A stretch of 64,000 nucleotides of DNA, taken from Pseudomonadota bacterium. Lineage in GTDB: Bacteria > Pseudomonadota > Alphaproteobacteria > Acetobacterales > Acetobacteraceae. The notes beneath the pieces were generated by a model. It was given only the letters and a program-made list of their open reading frames with translations. It made no database searches and had not been told where the DNA came from. This document shows, one piece after another, positions 24,443-33,092 of the stretch (its first letter is position 1; every line of letters begins with the position of its first letter). A program made the position numbers and the translations under genes. The DNA lies in the NCBI GenBank assembly GCA_021851785.1, contig JAJZBV010000003.1, forward strand, positions 132,692 to 196,691, read 5' to 3'.

Positions 24443-25582
24443 ATGCCAACCATCCCCGAATTGCCGCCGCCCGAAACCTCCCGCGCCGATTCCCCGGCGA
24501 TACGCCGCCAGCGCGTTGCCCTGCTCGCCGCCGTCGTCGTCGTCGCGTGGCTCGCCTTGCAGCTTTTCGCGACCATCCTGCTCCCCTTCGTCGCCGCCGC
24601 CGGCGTCGCCTATTTCCTCGACCCGCTGGCGAGCCGGCTGGTCCGCGCCGGGATGCCGCGCGGATTGGCGGCTTTTCTCCTCGTCTTGCTGCTGCTCGCC
24701 GCAATTCTTTTGTTTCTGCTGCTGCTTTATCCGCTGATTCTGGCGCAGCTCGGCCTCCTGATCACCCGCCTTCCGGCCTATGCCGGGATGGTGCGCGAAT
24801 CGGCAATGCAGGTGATGGCCAATTTGCAGGCGCGCCTCGGGGCCGATTTCGTCGATGCGAGACTTCGCGAACTGGTCGGCAGCCAAGCCGGCAACATGCT
24901 CTCCTTCCTCGCCTCGGCCGCGTCCCGCCTGGTCGGCGGCGGGTTCGCGATTTTCAACGCGCTCTCGCTCCTGGTCGTGACCCCGGTGGTGTCGTTCTAT
25001 CTGCTGCGCGACTGGCCGCTGGTGGTGGCGAAGCTCGATATCTGGCTGCCGCGCCGCTATGAGGCGCTGATCCGCGCCCAGGCGCGCGAGGTGGACCGCA
25101 TCCTCTCGGCCTGGGTGCGCGGCCAGGCGCTCTGTTGTCTCGTGCTCGCGCTTTACTATGCCGTGACGCTGACCGTCGCCGGGCTCGATCTCGGGCTGAT
25201 CGTCGGGCTGGCCTCGGGCATCTTGTCGTTCATCCCCTATGTCGGCTCGATCATCGGCTTGCTGACCGCGCTCGGCCTCGCGCTGGCGCAGTTCCCGACC
25301 TGGTTTGGCGTCGCCAAGATCGCGGCGGTGTTTCTCCTCGGCCAGACCCTGGAAGGCTACGTGATCTATCCCAGGTTTCTCGGCGACCGGGTGGAATTGC
25401 CGGCGGTCTGGGTGATTTTCGCCCTCTTCGCCGGTGGCGCCGCGTTCGGCTTTCTCGGCGTCCTGCTCGCGGTGCCGGTGACGGCGACGATCGGCGTGCT
25501 CGCGCGGTTCTGGCTGCGGCGCTATCTGGTGAGCCCGCTCTATCGCGACCCGCCGCCCTCGGCCCCTGGTTTCCAACGGTAA
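24443..25582 (+). CDS. AI-2E family (PerM/UPF0118) membrane permease
   Basis: A 379-residue inner-membrane protein of the AI-2E exporter/PerM family, with about seven to eight hydrophobic segments. N-terminal helices (VVVVAWLALQLFATILLPF and FLLVLLLLAAILLFLLLL) are followed by an extramembrane helical stretch (about residues 110-170). The C-terminal core has VVTPVVSFYLLRDW, SFIPYVGSIIG and FLLGQTLEGYVIYPRFLGDRV. Family members have been linked to autoinducer-2 export or Na+/H+ exchange, but most are untested. It ends 10 bases before hdaA, with which it probably forms an operon. Confidence 0.88.
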   Translation: MPTIPELPPPETSRADSPAIRRQRVALLAAVVVVAWLALQLFATILLPFVAAAGVAYFLDPLASRLVRAGMPRGLAAFLLVLLLLAAILLFLLLLYPLILAQLGLLITRLPAYAGMVRESAMQVMANLQARLGADFVDARLRELVGSQAGNMLSFLASAASRLVGGGFAIFNALSLLVVTPVVSFYLLRDWPLVVAKLDIWLPRRYEALIRAQAREVDRILSAWVRGQALCCLVLALYYAVTLTVAGLDLGLIVGLASGILSFIPYVGSIIGLLTALGLALAQFPTWFGVAKIAAVFLLGQTLEGYVIYPRFLGDRVELPAVWVIFALFAGGAAFGFLGVLLAVPVTATIGVLARFWLRRYLVSPLYRDPPPSAPGFQR

Positions 25583-25592
25583 CGGCCCCGTC

Positions 25593-26261
25593 ATGCGCCA
25601 GCTCGCCTTGCCCTTTGCCCGCCGCCCCGAGTATGGCGCCGACGATTTCCTCGCCGCCGCCTCCAACGCCGAGGCCCGCGCCTGGCTCGCGCGCGCCGAG
25701 ACCTGGCCGGACGGGCGGCTCGCCCTCGCCGGTGACACCGGCTGCGGCAAGACCCATCTCCTGCATCTCTGGGCCGGCCCGGAGGCGGTCTGGGAGGGCC
25801 CGTTTCTGCGCGGCCTGCCGGCGTTTTCCGGCCCGCGCCTGGCCCTCGACGACGCCGATTCCCACCCCGACGAGGCAGCCCTTCTGCATCTCCTCAACCA
25901 TGCCAAGGAAAGCGGCGTGCGCCTGCTCCTCGCCGGGCGCACCCCGCCGGCGCGCTGGCCGCTGCGGCTTCCCGATCTCGCGAGCCGGCTGCGCGCCGTG
26001 ACCACGGTTGCGATCGGCGCCGCCGAGGATGATCTGCTCGCCGCCCTTCTCGCCCGCCTGTTCGCCGAGCGGCAATTGACCGTGAGCGCCGCGGTGCAGG
26101 ATTTCCTTCTGACCCGCCTGCCCCGCACGCCGGCCGCGCTGCGCGAGGCGGTGGCGCGGCTCGACCGGCGGGCGCTGGCGCTCGGCGGGCGGATTTCGCG
26201 CGCCCTCGCCGCCGCCGTGGTCTGCGAACTCGCCGGCGATGCCGAGGACGACAAGGGATGA
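25593..26261 (+). CDS. hdaA: DnaA regulatory inactivator (HdaA/Hda)
   Basis: HdaA with the DNA-loaded sliding clamp stimulates ATP hydrolysis by DnaA and so prevents re-initiation. The N-terminus reads RQLALPF, a clamp-binding QLxLPF motif. Residues 47-54 form Walker A (GDTGCGKT), ALDDAD is the Walker B region and RLPDLASRLRA the sensor/arginine-finger part of a DnaA-like AAA+ domain; the DNA-binding domain IV of DnaA is absent. Length (222) and position before ppk fit the alphaproteobacterial orthologue. The chain then runs on toward ppk with a 61-base gap. Confidence 0.88.
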   Translation: MRQLALPFARRPEYGADDFLAAASNAEARAWLARAETWPDGRLALAGDTGCGKTHLLHLWAGPEAVWEGPFLRGLPAFSGPRLALDDADSHPDEAALLHLLNHAKESGVRLLLAGRTPPARWPLRLPDLASRLRAVTTVAIGAAEDDLLAALLARLFAERQLTVSAAVQDFLLTRLPRTPAALREAVARLDRRALALGGRISRALAAAVVCELAGDAEDDKG

Positions 26262-26322
26262 CGCCCCCACCGCCAACCACCCGCCGCTTTCGCGACCGGC
26301 GCTGGCGCTTTAGGATGACCTG

Positions 26323-28548
26323 ATGCCCGCTCTCCTCCACGCCGCCGACGCTGCCGCCATCGCGGCGGATACGCCGAGACACGAGCCCCCCGCGCGCGCC
26401 GCCGCGCTGGCCGGGCCGGAGCGGTTTCTCAACCGCGAGCTGTCCTGGCTCGATTTCAACCTCCGCGTCGTCGAGGAGGCGGAGAACCCGAACCATCCGC
26501 TGCTCGAGCGGGTGCGCTTTCTCTCCATCAGCGCCTCCAACCTCGATGAATTCTATTCCGTGCGGGTCGCCGGGCTGATCGGCCAGGCCCGCGCCGGCGT
26601 TGTCACCCTCTCCCCCGACGGCCGCACCCCGGCGCAGCAATTGGTGGAAATCCGGGCGCTGGCCGCGCGGGTGATGGCCGAGCAATTGCGCGTCTGGCAC
26701 GATCTCCGCGCCGCCCTCGGCGGAGTCGGGCTCGATCTCCCGCGCGATCCCGCCTGGCTCGAACGCGCGCTCAGCGTCGAAGACCGGCGCTGGCTCGATA
26801 TCTGGTTCATGGAGCGGATCTTCCCGGTGCTCTCGCCGCTCGCCATCGACCCCGCGCACCCGTTTCCGTTCATTCCCAATATGGGCCTGGTCATGGCGCT
26901 CCGTCTGGTGCGCGAGGCGGACGGGCATGGCATGCGCGCGCTGATCCCGCTGCCGGCGCAGATCGAGCGCTTCATCCGCCTGCCGCAAACCGCGCCCAAT
27001 GAGGCGATCCGCTTCGTGATGCTCGACGACGTCACGCTTTTGTTCATGGACCGGCTGTTTCCCGGCTATCGCGTCGAGGGGCTCGGATTTTTTCGGGTCA
27101 TTCGTGATACCGACGTCGAGTTCGAGGAAGAAGCCGAGGATCTGGTGCGCTCCTATGAGACGGCGCTGAAGCGCCGCCGGCGGGGGATCGCGATCCATCT
27201 CGCGGTCAATGCCGGGATGCCGGAGGATCTCCGCGCCCTGGTCAGCGACGAGCTTGACGTGCCGGCCGAGGAGGTGGTGGTGCAGGACGGGTTGCTCGGC
27301 CTCGCCGATCTGCGCCAGCTCATCGCCGAGGACCGGCCCGATCTCCTGTTCCCCCCGGTCACCCCGCGCTTTCCCGAGCGCATTCGCGATTTCGGCGGTG
27401 ATTGCTTCGCCGCCATCCGCGCCAAAGACATCATCGTCCACCACCCGTTCGAGAGTTTCGACGTCGTCGTGCAGTTTCTCCGCCAGGCGGCGCTCGATCC
27501 CCATGTCGTCGCGATCAAGCAGACGCTCTATCGCACCTCGCGCGACAGCCCGATCGTCAAGGCGCTGATCGAGGCGGCGGAAGCGGGGAAATCGGTCACC
27601 GCCCTGGTCGAACTCCGCGCCCGCTTCGACGAGGAGGCCAATATCCGCTTGGCGCGCACCCTGGAAGCGGCCGGGGTGCAGGTGGTCTATGGCTTCGTCG
27701 AGCTGAAAACCCATGCCAAGCTGTCGCTGGTGGTGCGCCGCGAAGGGAATTTGATGCGCTCCTACGCCCATTTCGGCACCGGCAATTATCATCCGATCAC
27801 CGCCCGCGTTTACACCGATCTCTCGTTTTTCACCTGCGATCCGCCGCTGACCCGCGACGCCGCCCGGCTGTTCAATTATCTCACCGGCTATGCCCGCCCG
27901 GCGCGGATGGAGGCCCTCGCCTTCAGCCCGCTGACGCTGCGCCCGGTGCTGATCGAGCTGATCGAACGCGAGATCAGCTTCGCCCGCGCCGGCCGGCCGG
28001 CGGCGATCTGGCTCAAGATGAACGCCCTCGTCGATCAGCGCCTGATCGATGCGCTCTATGAGGCCTCGGCTTCGGGGGTGAAGGTGATGGCGGTGGTGCG
28101 CGGCATCTGCTGCCTGCGCCCCGGCGTTGCCGGGCTTTCGGACAATATCCGGGTGAAATCGATCGTCGGGCGGTTTCTTGAACACAGCCGCATCTGCGTC
28201 TTCGGCAATGGCCATAAACTCCCGAGCCCGGCGGCCCGCGTCTATATCAGCAGCGCCGACTGGATGGAGCGCAACATGGACTGGCGGGTGGAAACCCTGG
28301 TGCCGATCCATAACCCGACCGTCCATGCCCAGGTGCTCGACCAGATCATGGTGATCAATCTCAAGGATTCGCTGCAATCGTGGGAACTCGCCGCCGATGG
28401 CGCCTGGCGGCGGGTGGCGGCGGGGCGCAAACCGGTCTCGGCGCATGATTATTTCACCACCAACCCCTCGCTTTCGGGGCGCGGCTCGGCGCTGCATGGC
28501 GCCGCGATGGCGCCGCTCCGCCGCGCCCCTCGCCTGACCGAGGATTAA
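26323..28548 (+). CDS. ppk: Polyphosphate kinase 1
   Basis: PPK1 reversibly polymerises the ATP gamma-phosphate into polyphosphate at the inner membrane. The 741-residue protein has an N-terminal four-helix domain ([20 protein letters not shown]), the LFFDRLFPGY-like head segment and two phospholipase-D-like C-terminal domains. H464 in [13 protein letters not shown] is the predicted phospho-histidine; [11 protein letters not shown] and the later [13 protein letters not shown] are family motifs. The ATG at 26323 has TAGGATGACCT upstream. It is followed after 10 bases by ppx, so synthesis and degradation of polyphosphate are encoded together. No PHO box was recognised upstream. Confidence 0.95.
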   Translation: MPALLHAADAAAIAADTPRHEPPARAAALAGPERFLNRELSWLDFNLRVVEEAENPNHPLLERVRFLSISASNLDEFYSVRVAGLIGQARAGVVTLSPDGRTPAQQLVEIRALAARVMAEQLRVWHDLRAALGGVGLDLPRDPAWLERALSVEDRRWLDIWFMERIFPVLSPLAIDPAHPFPFIPNMGLVMALRLVREADGHGMRALIPLPAQIERFIRLPQTAPNEAIRFVMLDDVTLLFMDRLFPGYRVEGLGFFRVIRDTDVEFEEEAEDLVRSYETALKRRRRGIAIHLAVNAGMPEDLRALVSDELDVPAEEVVVQDGLLGLADLRQLIAEDRPDLLFPPVTPRFPERIRDFGGDCFAAIRAKDIIVHHPFESFDVVVQFLRQAALDPHVVAIKQTLYRTSRDSPIVKALIEAAEAGKSVTALVELRARFDEEANIRLARTLEAAGVQVVYGFVELKTHAKLSLVVRREGNLMRSYAHFGTGNYHPITARVYTDLSFFTCDPPLTRDAARLFNYLTGYARPARMEALAFSPLTLRPVLIELIEREISFARAGRPAAIWLKMNALVDQRLIDALYEASASGVKVMAVVRGICCLRPGVAGLSDNIRVKSIVGRFLEHSRICVFGNGHKLPSPAARVYISSADWMERNMDWRVETLVPIHNPTVHAQVLDQIMVINLKDSLQSWELAADGAWRRVAAGRKPVSAHDYFTTNPSLSGRGSALHGAAMAPLRRAPRLTED

Positions 28549-28558
28549 GGCCGAACCG

Positions 28559-30064
28559 ATGCCGTTTTCCCCGCCCGCCGATGCGCCGCGCCTCGCGGTG
28601 GTCGATCTCGGCTCGAACTCGGTCCGCCTCGTGGTGTTCGAGGGAAGGGCGCGCAACCCGCTCGCCATCTTCAATGAAAAAGCGGTGCTCCGGCTCGGCC
28701 GTGGGATGCAGGCGAGCGGGGTTTTGCACGAGGAGGGGGTGGCGCAGGCGCTGGTCGTGCTGCGCCGCTATCACGCCATCGCCCGCGCCATGGGCGCCGA
28801 ACCCTTCGAGATTCTCGCCACCGCGGCGGTGCGTGACGCGACCAACGGCGGCGCGTTCGTGGACGAAATCCGCGCCCGCTTGCCTGATGCGCCGGTCCGC
28901 GTGCTCGCCGGCGCCGAGGAAGCGGCGCTCTCCGCCGACGGCGTTCTCTGCGGCATCCCGACCGCCGACGGCCTGCTCGCCGATATCGGCGGCGGCTCGC
29001 TGGAACTCGTCACCTTGCGGGCCGGCGCGGTGGGGCCGGCCTCGACGCTGAAGCTCGGGGTGATCCGGCTCGCCGAGCGCTCGGGCGGCGAGCCGGCGCG
29101 GGCGCGCGCCATCGTCGAGAGCGATCTCGCCACCATCCCCGGTCTCGCCGAGACCGGCGGGCGCGATCTCTATCTGGTCGGCGGCGCCTTTCGGGCGCTG
29201 GCGCGCATCCACATCGCCCAGACCGGCTATCCGCTGAACATCGTCCATCACTACGCCATCGGCCGCGAGGAGGCGCGTGATCTCGCCGCCCTCATCGGCG
29301 GCGCGGCGCGGCGCGTGCTGGAGCGCCTGCCGGGGGTTCCGCGCCGGCGGATCGACGATCTGCCCTTCGCCGCCGTGGTGCTCCGCCGGCTGCTCCGCGC
29401 CAGTGGCGCGGCAAGGGTGGTGTTCAGCGCCAATGGCCTGCGCGAGGGCTGGTATCTTTCGCAAATGCCGCCCGAGATTCGCGCCGAGGAGCCGCTTCTC
29501 GCCGCCGCGCGCGAACAGGGCCGGCGCCTCGGGCGCGACCCCGGCCTGCCGCCGGCGCTGTTCGCCTGGACCGCGCCGCTCTTTGCCGATGATACCCCGC
29601 CCGAGCGGCTGCTCCGCGCCGCCGCCTGCTGGATTTCCGATATCGGCAGCCATGACCACCCCGAATACCGCCCCGAGCAGGCGTTCTTGCGCATTCTCCG
29701 CCAGCCCGGCGTCAGCATCGATCATCACGCCCGCGCCTATCTCGCGCTCGTCATCGCCATCCGCTACGAGGCCGACAACGCCGCGCCCTTTCTGCTGCCG
29801 GCGCGGCAATTGCTGACCCCGGCGGCGGCGGCGCGCGCGGAACGGTTCGGCCTCGCGCTCCGCCTCGCCTATACGCTGTCCGCCGGCACGCCCGATCTGC
29901 TCGCCGCGACCGCGCTCATCGTCGAGGGAAGGCGGCTGGTGCTGCGTCTCGCGCGGGCGAGCGGAACATTCGCCGGCGACAGCGTGCTGCGCCGGCTGGA
30001 GCGTCTCGCCGAGGCGCACACATTGGTCGCGGCGGTGGAAAACGGCGACGGAGGGACGGCATGA
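28559..30064 (+). CDS. ppx: Exopolyphosphatase (Ppx/GppA family)
   Basis: Hydrolyses terminal phosphate from polyphosphate or pppGpp. The 501-residue protein has the ASKHA-type phosphate-binding segments VVDLGSNSVRLVVFE (N-terminus), ATAAVRDATNG, VLAGAEEAALSADGVL and DIGGGSLELV, then a C-terminal HD-like helical region (SDIGSHDHPEYR). It belongs with the longer Ppx/GppA proteins. It lies 10 bases after ppk, and its stop overlaps the ATG of the PanE-like gene as ATGA. Ppx and GppA activities cannot be told apart by sequence; proximity to ppk favours polyphosphatase. Confidence 0.92.
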   Translation: MPFSPPADAPRLAVVDLGSNSVRLVVFEGRARNPLAIFNEKAVLRLGRGMQASGVLHEEGVAQALVVLRRYHAIARAMGAEPFEILATAAVRDATNGGAFVDEIRARLPDAPVRVLAGAEEAALSADGVLCGIPTADGLLADIGGGSLELVTLRAGAVGPASTLKLGVIRLAERSGGEPARARAIVESDLATIPGLAETGGRDLYLVGGAFRALARIHIAQTGYPLNIVHHYAIGREEARDLAALIGGAARRVLERLPGVPRRRIDDLPFAAVVLRRLLRASGAARVVFSANGLREGWYLSQMPPEIRAEEPLLAAAREQGRRLGRDPGLPPALFAWTAPLFADDTPPERLLRAAACWISDIGSHDHPEYRPEQAFLRILRQPGVSIDHHARAYLALVIAIRYEADNAAPFLLPARQLLTPAAAARAERFGLALRLAYTLSAGTPDLLAATALIVEGRRLVLRLARASGTFAGDSVLRRLERLAEAHTLVAAVENGDGGTA

Positions 30065-31047
30065 AAATTTGTGTGTTCGGCGCGGGCGCGATCGGCGGCC
30101 ATCTCGCGGTGCGGCTGGCGCGGGCCGGGGCGGAAACCAGCGTCGTCGCGCGTGGCGCGACCCTCGCCGCGATCCGCGCCGACGGCCTGACGCTGGAGGC
30201 CAAGGACGGCACGTTCACGGTGCCGGTCCGCGCCGAGAGCAATCCCGCCGCGCTCGGGCCGCAGGATGTCGTGGTGATGGCGGTGAAAGCGCCGTCGCTG
30301 CCCGAAGCCGCCGTCGCCATCGCCCCCCTGCTCGGGCCGCAAACCGCCGTCGTCTTCGCCATGAACGGCATTCCGTGGTGGTATTTTCTGCGCGGGGTGA
30401 GCGGAAAACTCGCCGGCCAGGCGCTGCCGGGCGTCGATCCCGAGGGCGCCATCGCGCGCGCCATCGCGCCCGAGCGGGCGATCGGCGGCGTGATCTATTC
30501 CGCCTGCACCGTGCTTCGCCCCGGGCTCATTGCGGTCGAAAACCGCCAGAGCCGCCTCATCCTCGGCGAGCCCGACGGCGCGATCACGCCGCGCGCCGAG
30601 GCTCTCGCCGGTCTCCTCGCCTCGCCCGGCCTGGCGGTCGAGGTGACGCCGCGCATTCGGGACGCGATCTGGTCGAAGCTTCTCCTCAACCTCACCTCCG
30701 GCCCGTTCAGCGTGCTCACCGGCCTTCCCCCCCGCGATCTCTACACCGACAAGGTAATCGCCGCGACCGGGCGGGCCATCCTCGCCGAGGGCCAGGCGAT
30801 CGCGACGGCGCTCGGCTGCGCGGTCGAGATCGATGCCGAGGCGCAGGTGCGCCAGTATCTCGGCATGAGCCACAAGCCGAGTATCCTCCAGGATCTCGAA
30901 CTCGGCCGGGCGATGGAGATCGACGCCCTCCTGACCACGCCGCTCGCACTCGCGCGTCTCGCCGGGGTCAGAACCCCGATGCTCGATCTTTTGACCACCC
31001 TGGTGCGGCTCCGCGCCGAGGCGGCGGGGCTTTATCGGCGAACATAG
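30061..31047 (+). CDS. Ketopantoate reductase family protein (PanE/ApbA-like)
   Basis: A 328-residue NADP-dependent reductase. The N-terminal Rossmann fold begins KICVFGAGAIGGHLAVRLA. VVMAVKAPSLPEA holds the conserved Lys near the nicotinamide, and NGIPWWYF is a family motif. WSKLLLNLTSGPFSVL and the GMSHKPSILQDLELGRAMEID segment match the C-terminal ApbA domain, which carries the catalytic Lys and Glu. PanE makes pantoate for coenzyme A, but many paralogues reduce other 2-keto acids; with no other pantothenate gene nearby I do not assign panE. The start overlaps the ppx stop (ATGA). Confidence 0.85.
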   Translation: MKICVFGAGAIGGHLAVRLARAGAETSVVARGATLAAIRADGLTLEAKDGTFTVPVRAESNPAALGPQDVVVMAVKAPSLPEAAVAIAPLLGPQTAVVFAMNGIPWWYFLRGVSGKLAGQALPGVDPEGAIARAIAPERAIGGVIYSACTVLRPGLIAVENRQSRLILGEPDGAITPRAEALAGLLASPGLAVEVTPRIRDAIWSKLLLNLTSGPFSVLTGLPPRDLYTDKVIAATGRAILAEGQAIATALGCAVEIDAEAQVRQYLGMSHKPSILQDLELGRAMEIDALLTTPLALARLAGVRTPMLDLLTTLVRLRAEAAGLYRRT

Positions 31048-31125
31048 AAGGCGCGCCATTCCCGCTCTGGGCGGCGGGCCGCATTGCCGCTAAGAGGCGG
31101 CGACGTGGATCGCATGGAGGCGAAG

Positions 31126-32355
31126 ATGGCGGTAAAAAGCGTGAAAAAAGTGGTGCTCGCCTATTCCGGCGGGCTCGATACCAGCGTCATCCTGCGCTGG
31201 CTCCAGGAAACCTATGGCTGCGAGGTCGTGACCTTCACCGCCGATCTCGGCCAGGGCGAGGAACTGGCGCCGGCGCGGCGCAAGGCCGAGATGTTCGGTG
31301 TGAAAGAGATCTTCGTCGAGGATCTGCGCGAAACCTTCGTCCGCGACTACGTCTTTCCGATGTTCCGGGCCAATGCCCTCTATGAGGGGCAATATCTCCT
31401 CGGCACCTCGATCGCCCGCCCGCTGATCGCCGCCCGCCAGATCGAAATCGCCGAGGCGGTGGGGGCGGACGCCGTCGCCCACGGCGCGACCGGCAAGGGC
31501 AACGATCAGGTGCGCTTCGAACTCGCCTATTACGCCTTGAAGCCCGATGTCACGGTGATCGCGCCGTGGCGGGAATGGTCGCTCACCTCGCGCGCCAAAC
31601 TGCTCGAATTCGCCGAGGCCCATCAGATCCCGATTGCCAAGGACAAGCGCGGCGAGGCGCCGTTCTCGGTCGATGCCAATCTCCTCCATTCCTCCTCGGA
31701 GGGGAAAATCCTCGAAGACCCGGCGATCGAGCCGGACGAGATCGTCTATCAGCGCACCCTCCGCCCCGAGGACGCCCCCGATGCGCCGACCATCATCACC
31801 ATCGATTTCGCCGCCGGCGATCCGGTCGCGATCGATGGCGTCGCGCTGTCGCCGGCATCCCTGCTCACCCGGCTCAACGAACTCGGGCGGGCGAACGGCA
31901 TCGGCCGGCTCGATCTCGTCGAAAACCGCTTCGTCGGCATGAAATCACGCGGCGTCTATGAAACCCCCGGCGGCACCATCCTGCTCGCCGCCCATCGCGG
32001 CATCGAAAGCCTGACGCTGGACCGCGAGGCGGCGCATCTCAAGGACAGTCTGATGCCGCGCTATGCCGAGCTGATCTATAACGGCTTCTGGTTCAGCCCG
32101 GAGCGGCGGATGCTGCAGGCGCTGATCGATGAGAGCCAGAAATCGGTGAGCGGGCAGGTGCGGCTCAAGCTTTATAAGGGCAACGCGACGGTGATCGGGC
32201 GCGAGAGCGCAAACAGCCTCTACTCGATGCGCATGGTCACCTTCGAGGACGACCAGGGCGCCTATAACCAGGCCGACGCGCAAGGCTTCATCAAGCTCAA
32301 CGCGCTCCGTCTGCGCCTCGGCGCGGCGGCGGGACGGCGCGGGGGGGCGTTGTAG
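31126..32355 (+). CDS. argG: Argininosuccinate synthase
   Basis: ArgG condenses citrulline and aspartate with ATP in arginine synthesis. The 409-residue protein has the N-type ATP pyrophosphatase P-loop [10 protein letters not shown], then [26 protein letters not shown], the [13 protein letters not shown] segment and [16 protein letters not shown] choose the ATG at 31126 (MAVKSVKK) because GGAGG lies 5 bases upstream; ATG 31114 is the alternative. It is the last core gene before the accessory island, and a palindromic repeat follows 17 bases after the stop. Confidence 0.95.
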   Translation: MAVKSVKKVVLAYSGGLDTSVILRWLQETYGCEVVTFTADLGQGEELAPARRKAEMFGVKEIFVEDLRETFVRDYVFPMFRANALYEGQYLLGTSIARPLIAARQIEIAEAVGADAVAHGATGKGNDQVRFELAYYALKPDVTVIAPWREWSLTSRAKLLEFAEAHQIPIAKDKRGEAPFSVDANLLHSSSEGKILEDPAIEPDEIVYQRTLRPEDAPDAPTIITIDFAAGDPVAIDGVALSPASLLTRLNELGRANGIGRLDLVENRFVGMKSRGVYETPGGTILLAAHRGIESLTLDREAAHLKDSLMPRYAELIYNGFWFSPERRMLQALIDESQKSVSGQVRLKLYKGNATVIGRESANSLYSMRMVTFEDDQGAYNQADAQGFIKLNALRLRLGAAAGRRGGAL

Positions 32356-32372
32356 GGAACAAAAGAAAGAGC

Positions 32373-32437
32373 GTTCTTTTTTGTAAAAAAGAACCAAAAA
32401 AACTTTTACCCGTTCGGCAGCGCCTGCGGCGCTGCCG
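32373..32437 (+). repeat. Palindromic intergenic repeat, copy 2, with GC-rich second hairpin
   Basis: Part one is a 10-bp stem GTTCTTTTTT (32373-32382) / AAAAAAGAAC (32385-32394), followed by C-A7-CTTTT. Part two is a perfect GC-rich stem CGGCAGCGCC (32415-32424) / GGCGCTGCCG (32428-32437) with loop TGC. Same order as at 47181 and 54287. It directly follows argG and marks the left edge of the accessory island. The bases from 32438 to 32589 hold no gene that I can see; 32524-32589 looks like IS630 upstream sequence. Confidence 0.75.
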
Positions 32438-32589
32438 GGCATGGGATCGGGTTCGGCTTGCTGCGGAAGGGGAAGTAAGTTAGAGCGCGTTCACCCTGAG
32501 CGGGATCGCAGGCGTGCAAAAATATGGGTTCCGAATTGCCCCCGAAGTGTGATTCGTCGGTCTCCGGTTTTCGGTCACCGGAGGGACGG

Positions 32590-32799
32590 ATGCTTTGGCG
32601 GCGTGGCAAATCCTATTCGCAGGATCTTCGAGAGCGTGTCTTCGCCGCTGCGGACGACGGTGAGCCGGTCGGCCGGATCGTGACCCTGCTGCGTGTCAGC
32701 GTATCTTATGTCTCAAAGGTTCTGTCGCGGCGTAAGCTGACAGGGCAAACCACGGCGCGGCGAGGGCGGCGCTGGTGGCGAGCAGGCGGCGGCGCGTGA
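32590..32799 (+). pseudogene. IS630-family transposase, 5' fragment
   Basis: The frame starts MLWRRGKSYSQDLRERV and continues with a helix-turn-helix (VGRIVTLLRVSVSYVSKVL, then SRRKLTGQTTARRG), matching the N-terminus of IS630-type transposases. GAGGGA precedes the ATG. Intact proteins are about 300-350 residues with a DDE domain; here similarity ends near 32757, where the sequence runs into the inverted copy of the 10.4-kb leader, and the frame stops at 32799. Junction bases CGGCGCGGCG belong to both parents, so a microhomology join is plausible. No terminal inverted repeat was identified. Confidence 0.75.
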
Positions 32800-32905
32800 T
32801 CGACATTCCTGGTCATCTCCCCGAATTTGGCGTGCCGGCTGGTTTTGTGGCAGCCGGCACATTTTAGCCCCGAAAGCGATCGGGGCGAAAGCCGGGGCGG
32901 TTTGG
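32753..32905 (-). repeat. Inverted duplicate, copy B (truncated binding-protein leader)
   Basis: The reverse complement of this segment equals 10364-10515 except for one substitution and one indel. Read on the minus strand it contains the two leader stem-loops and a start codon followed by 18 codons of the twin-arginine signal (ITRRRLLATSAALAAP), then runs into the IS630 fragment as a short chimeric frame. The remaining ~390 codons of the binding protein are absent. Confidence 0.9.
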
Positions 32906-33092
32906 GAGCTACAGAGGAAAAAGCCACGACTTGACCCCTCCGCGAGCCCGGGAACATCATAGTCACGGGGCGGGGCTGTCGCCGATGATGCGCGCGGGCG
33001 CGGCGTCGATAACCGGTTTCTGCTCGAGATCAAGCTATTAAGCGACGCCCGCCAGCGCAAATTCACTGGCTCACGGGTAAGGTGGGATAGGA
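32906..33092. other. Unassigned sequence between the inverted copy and the AAA ATPase gene
   Basis: These 187 bases hold no gene I can support. The GC-rich character of the first 100 bases fits the chromosome; the last part, from about 33030, blends into the AT-richer ATPase gene and includes its ribosome-binding region (GGGATAGGA before 33093). One boundary of the acquired segment probably lies here. Confidence 0.4.

Noticed and set aside
30061..31047. Naming the reductase panE.
   Set aside because: The family has many paralogues with other substrates and no pantothenate gene is nearby.
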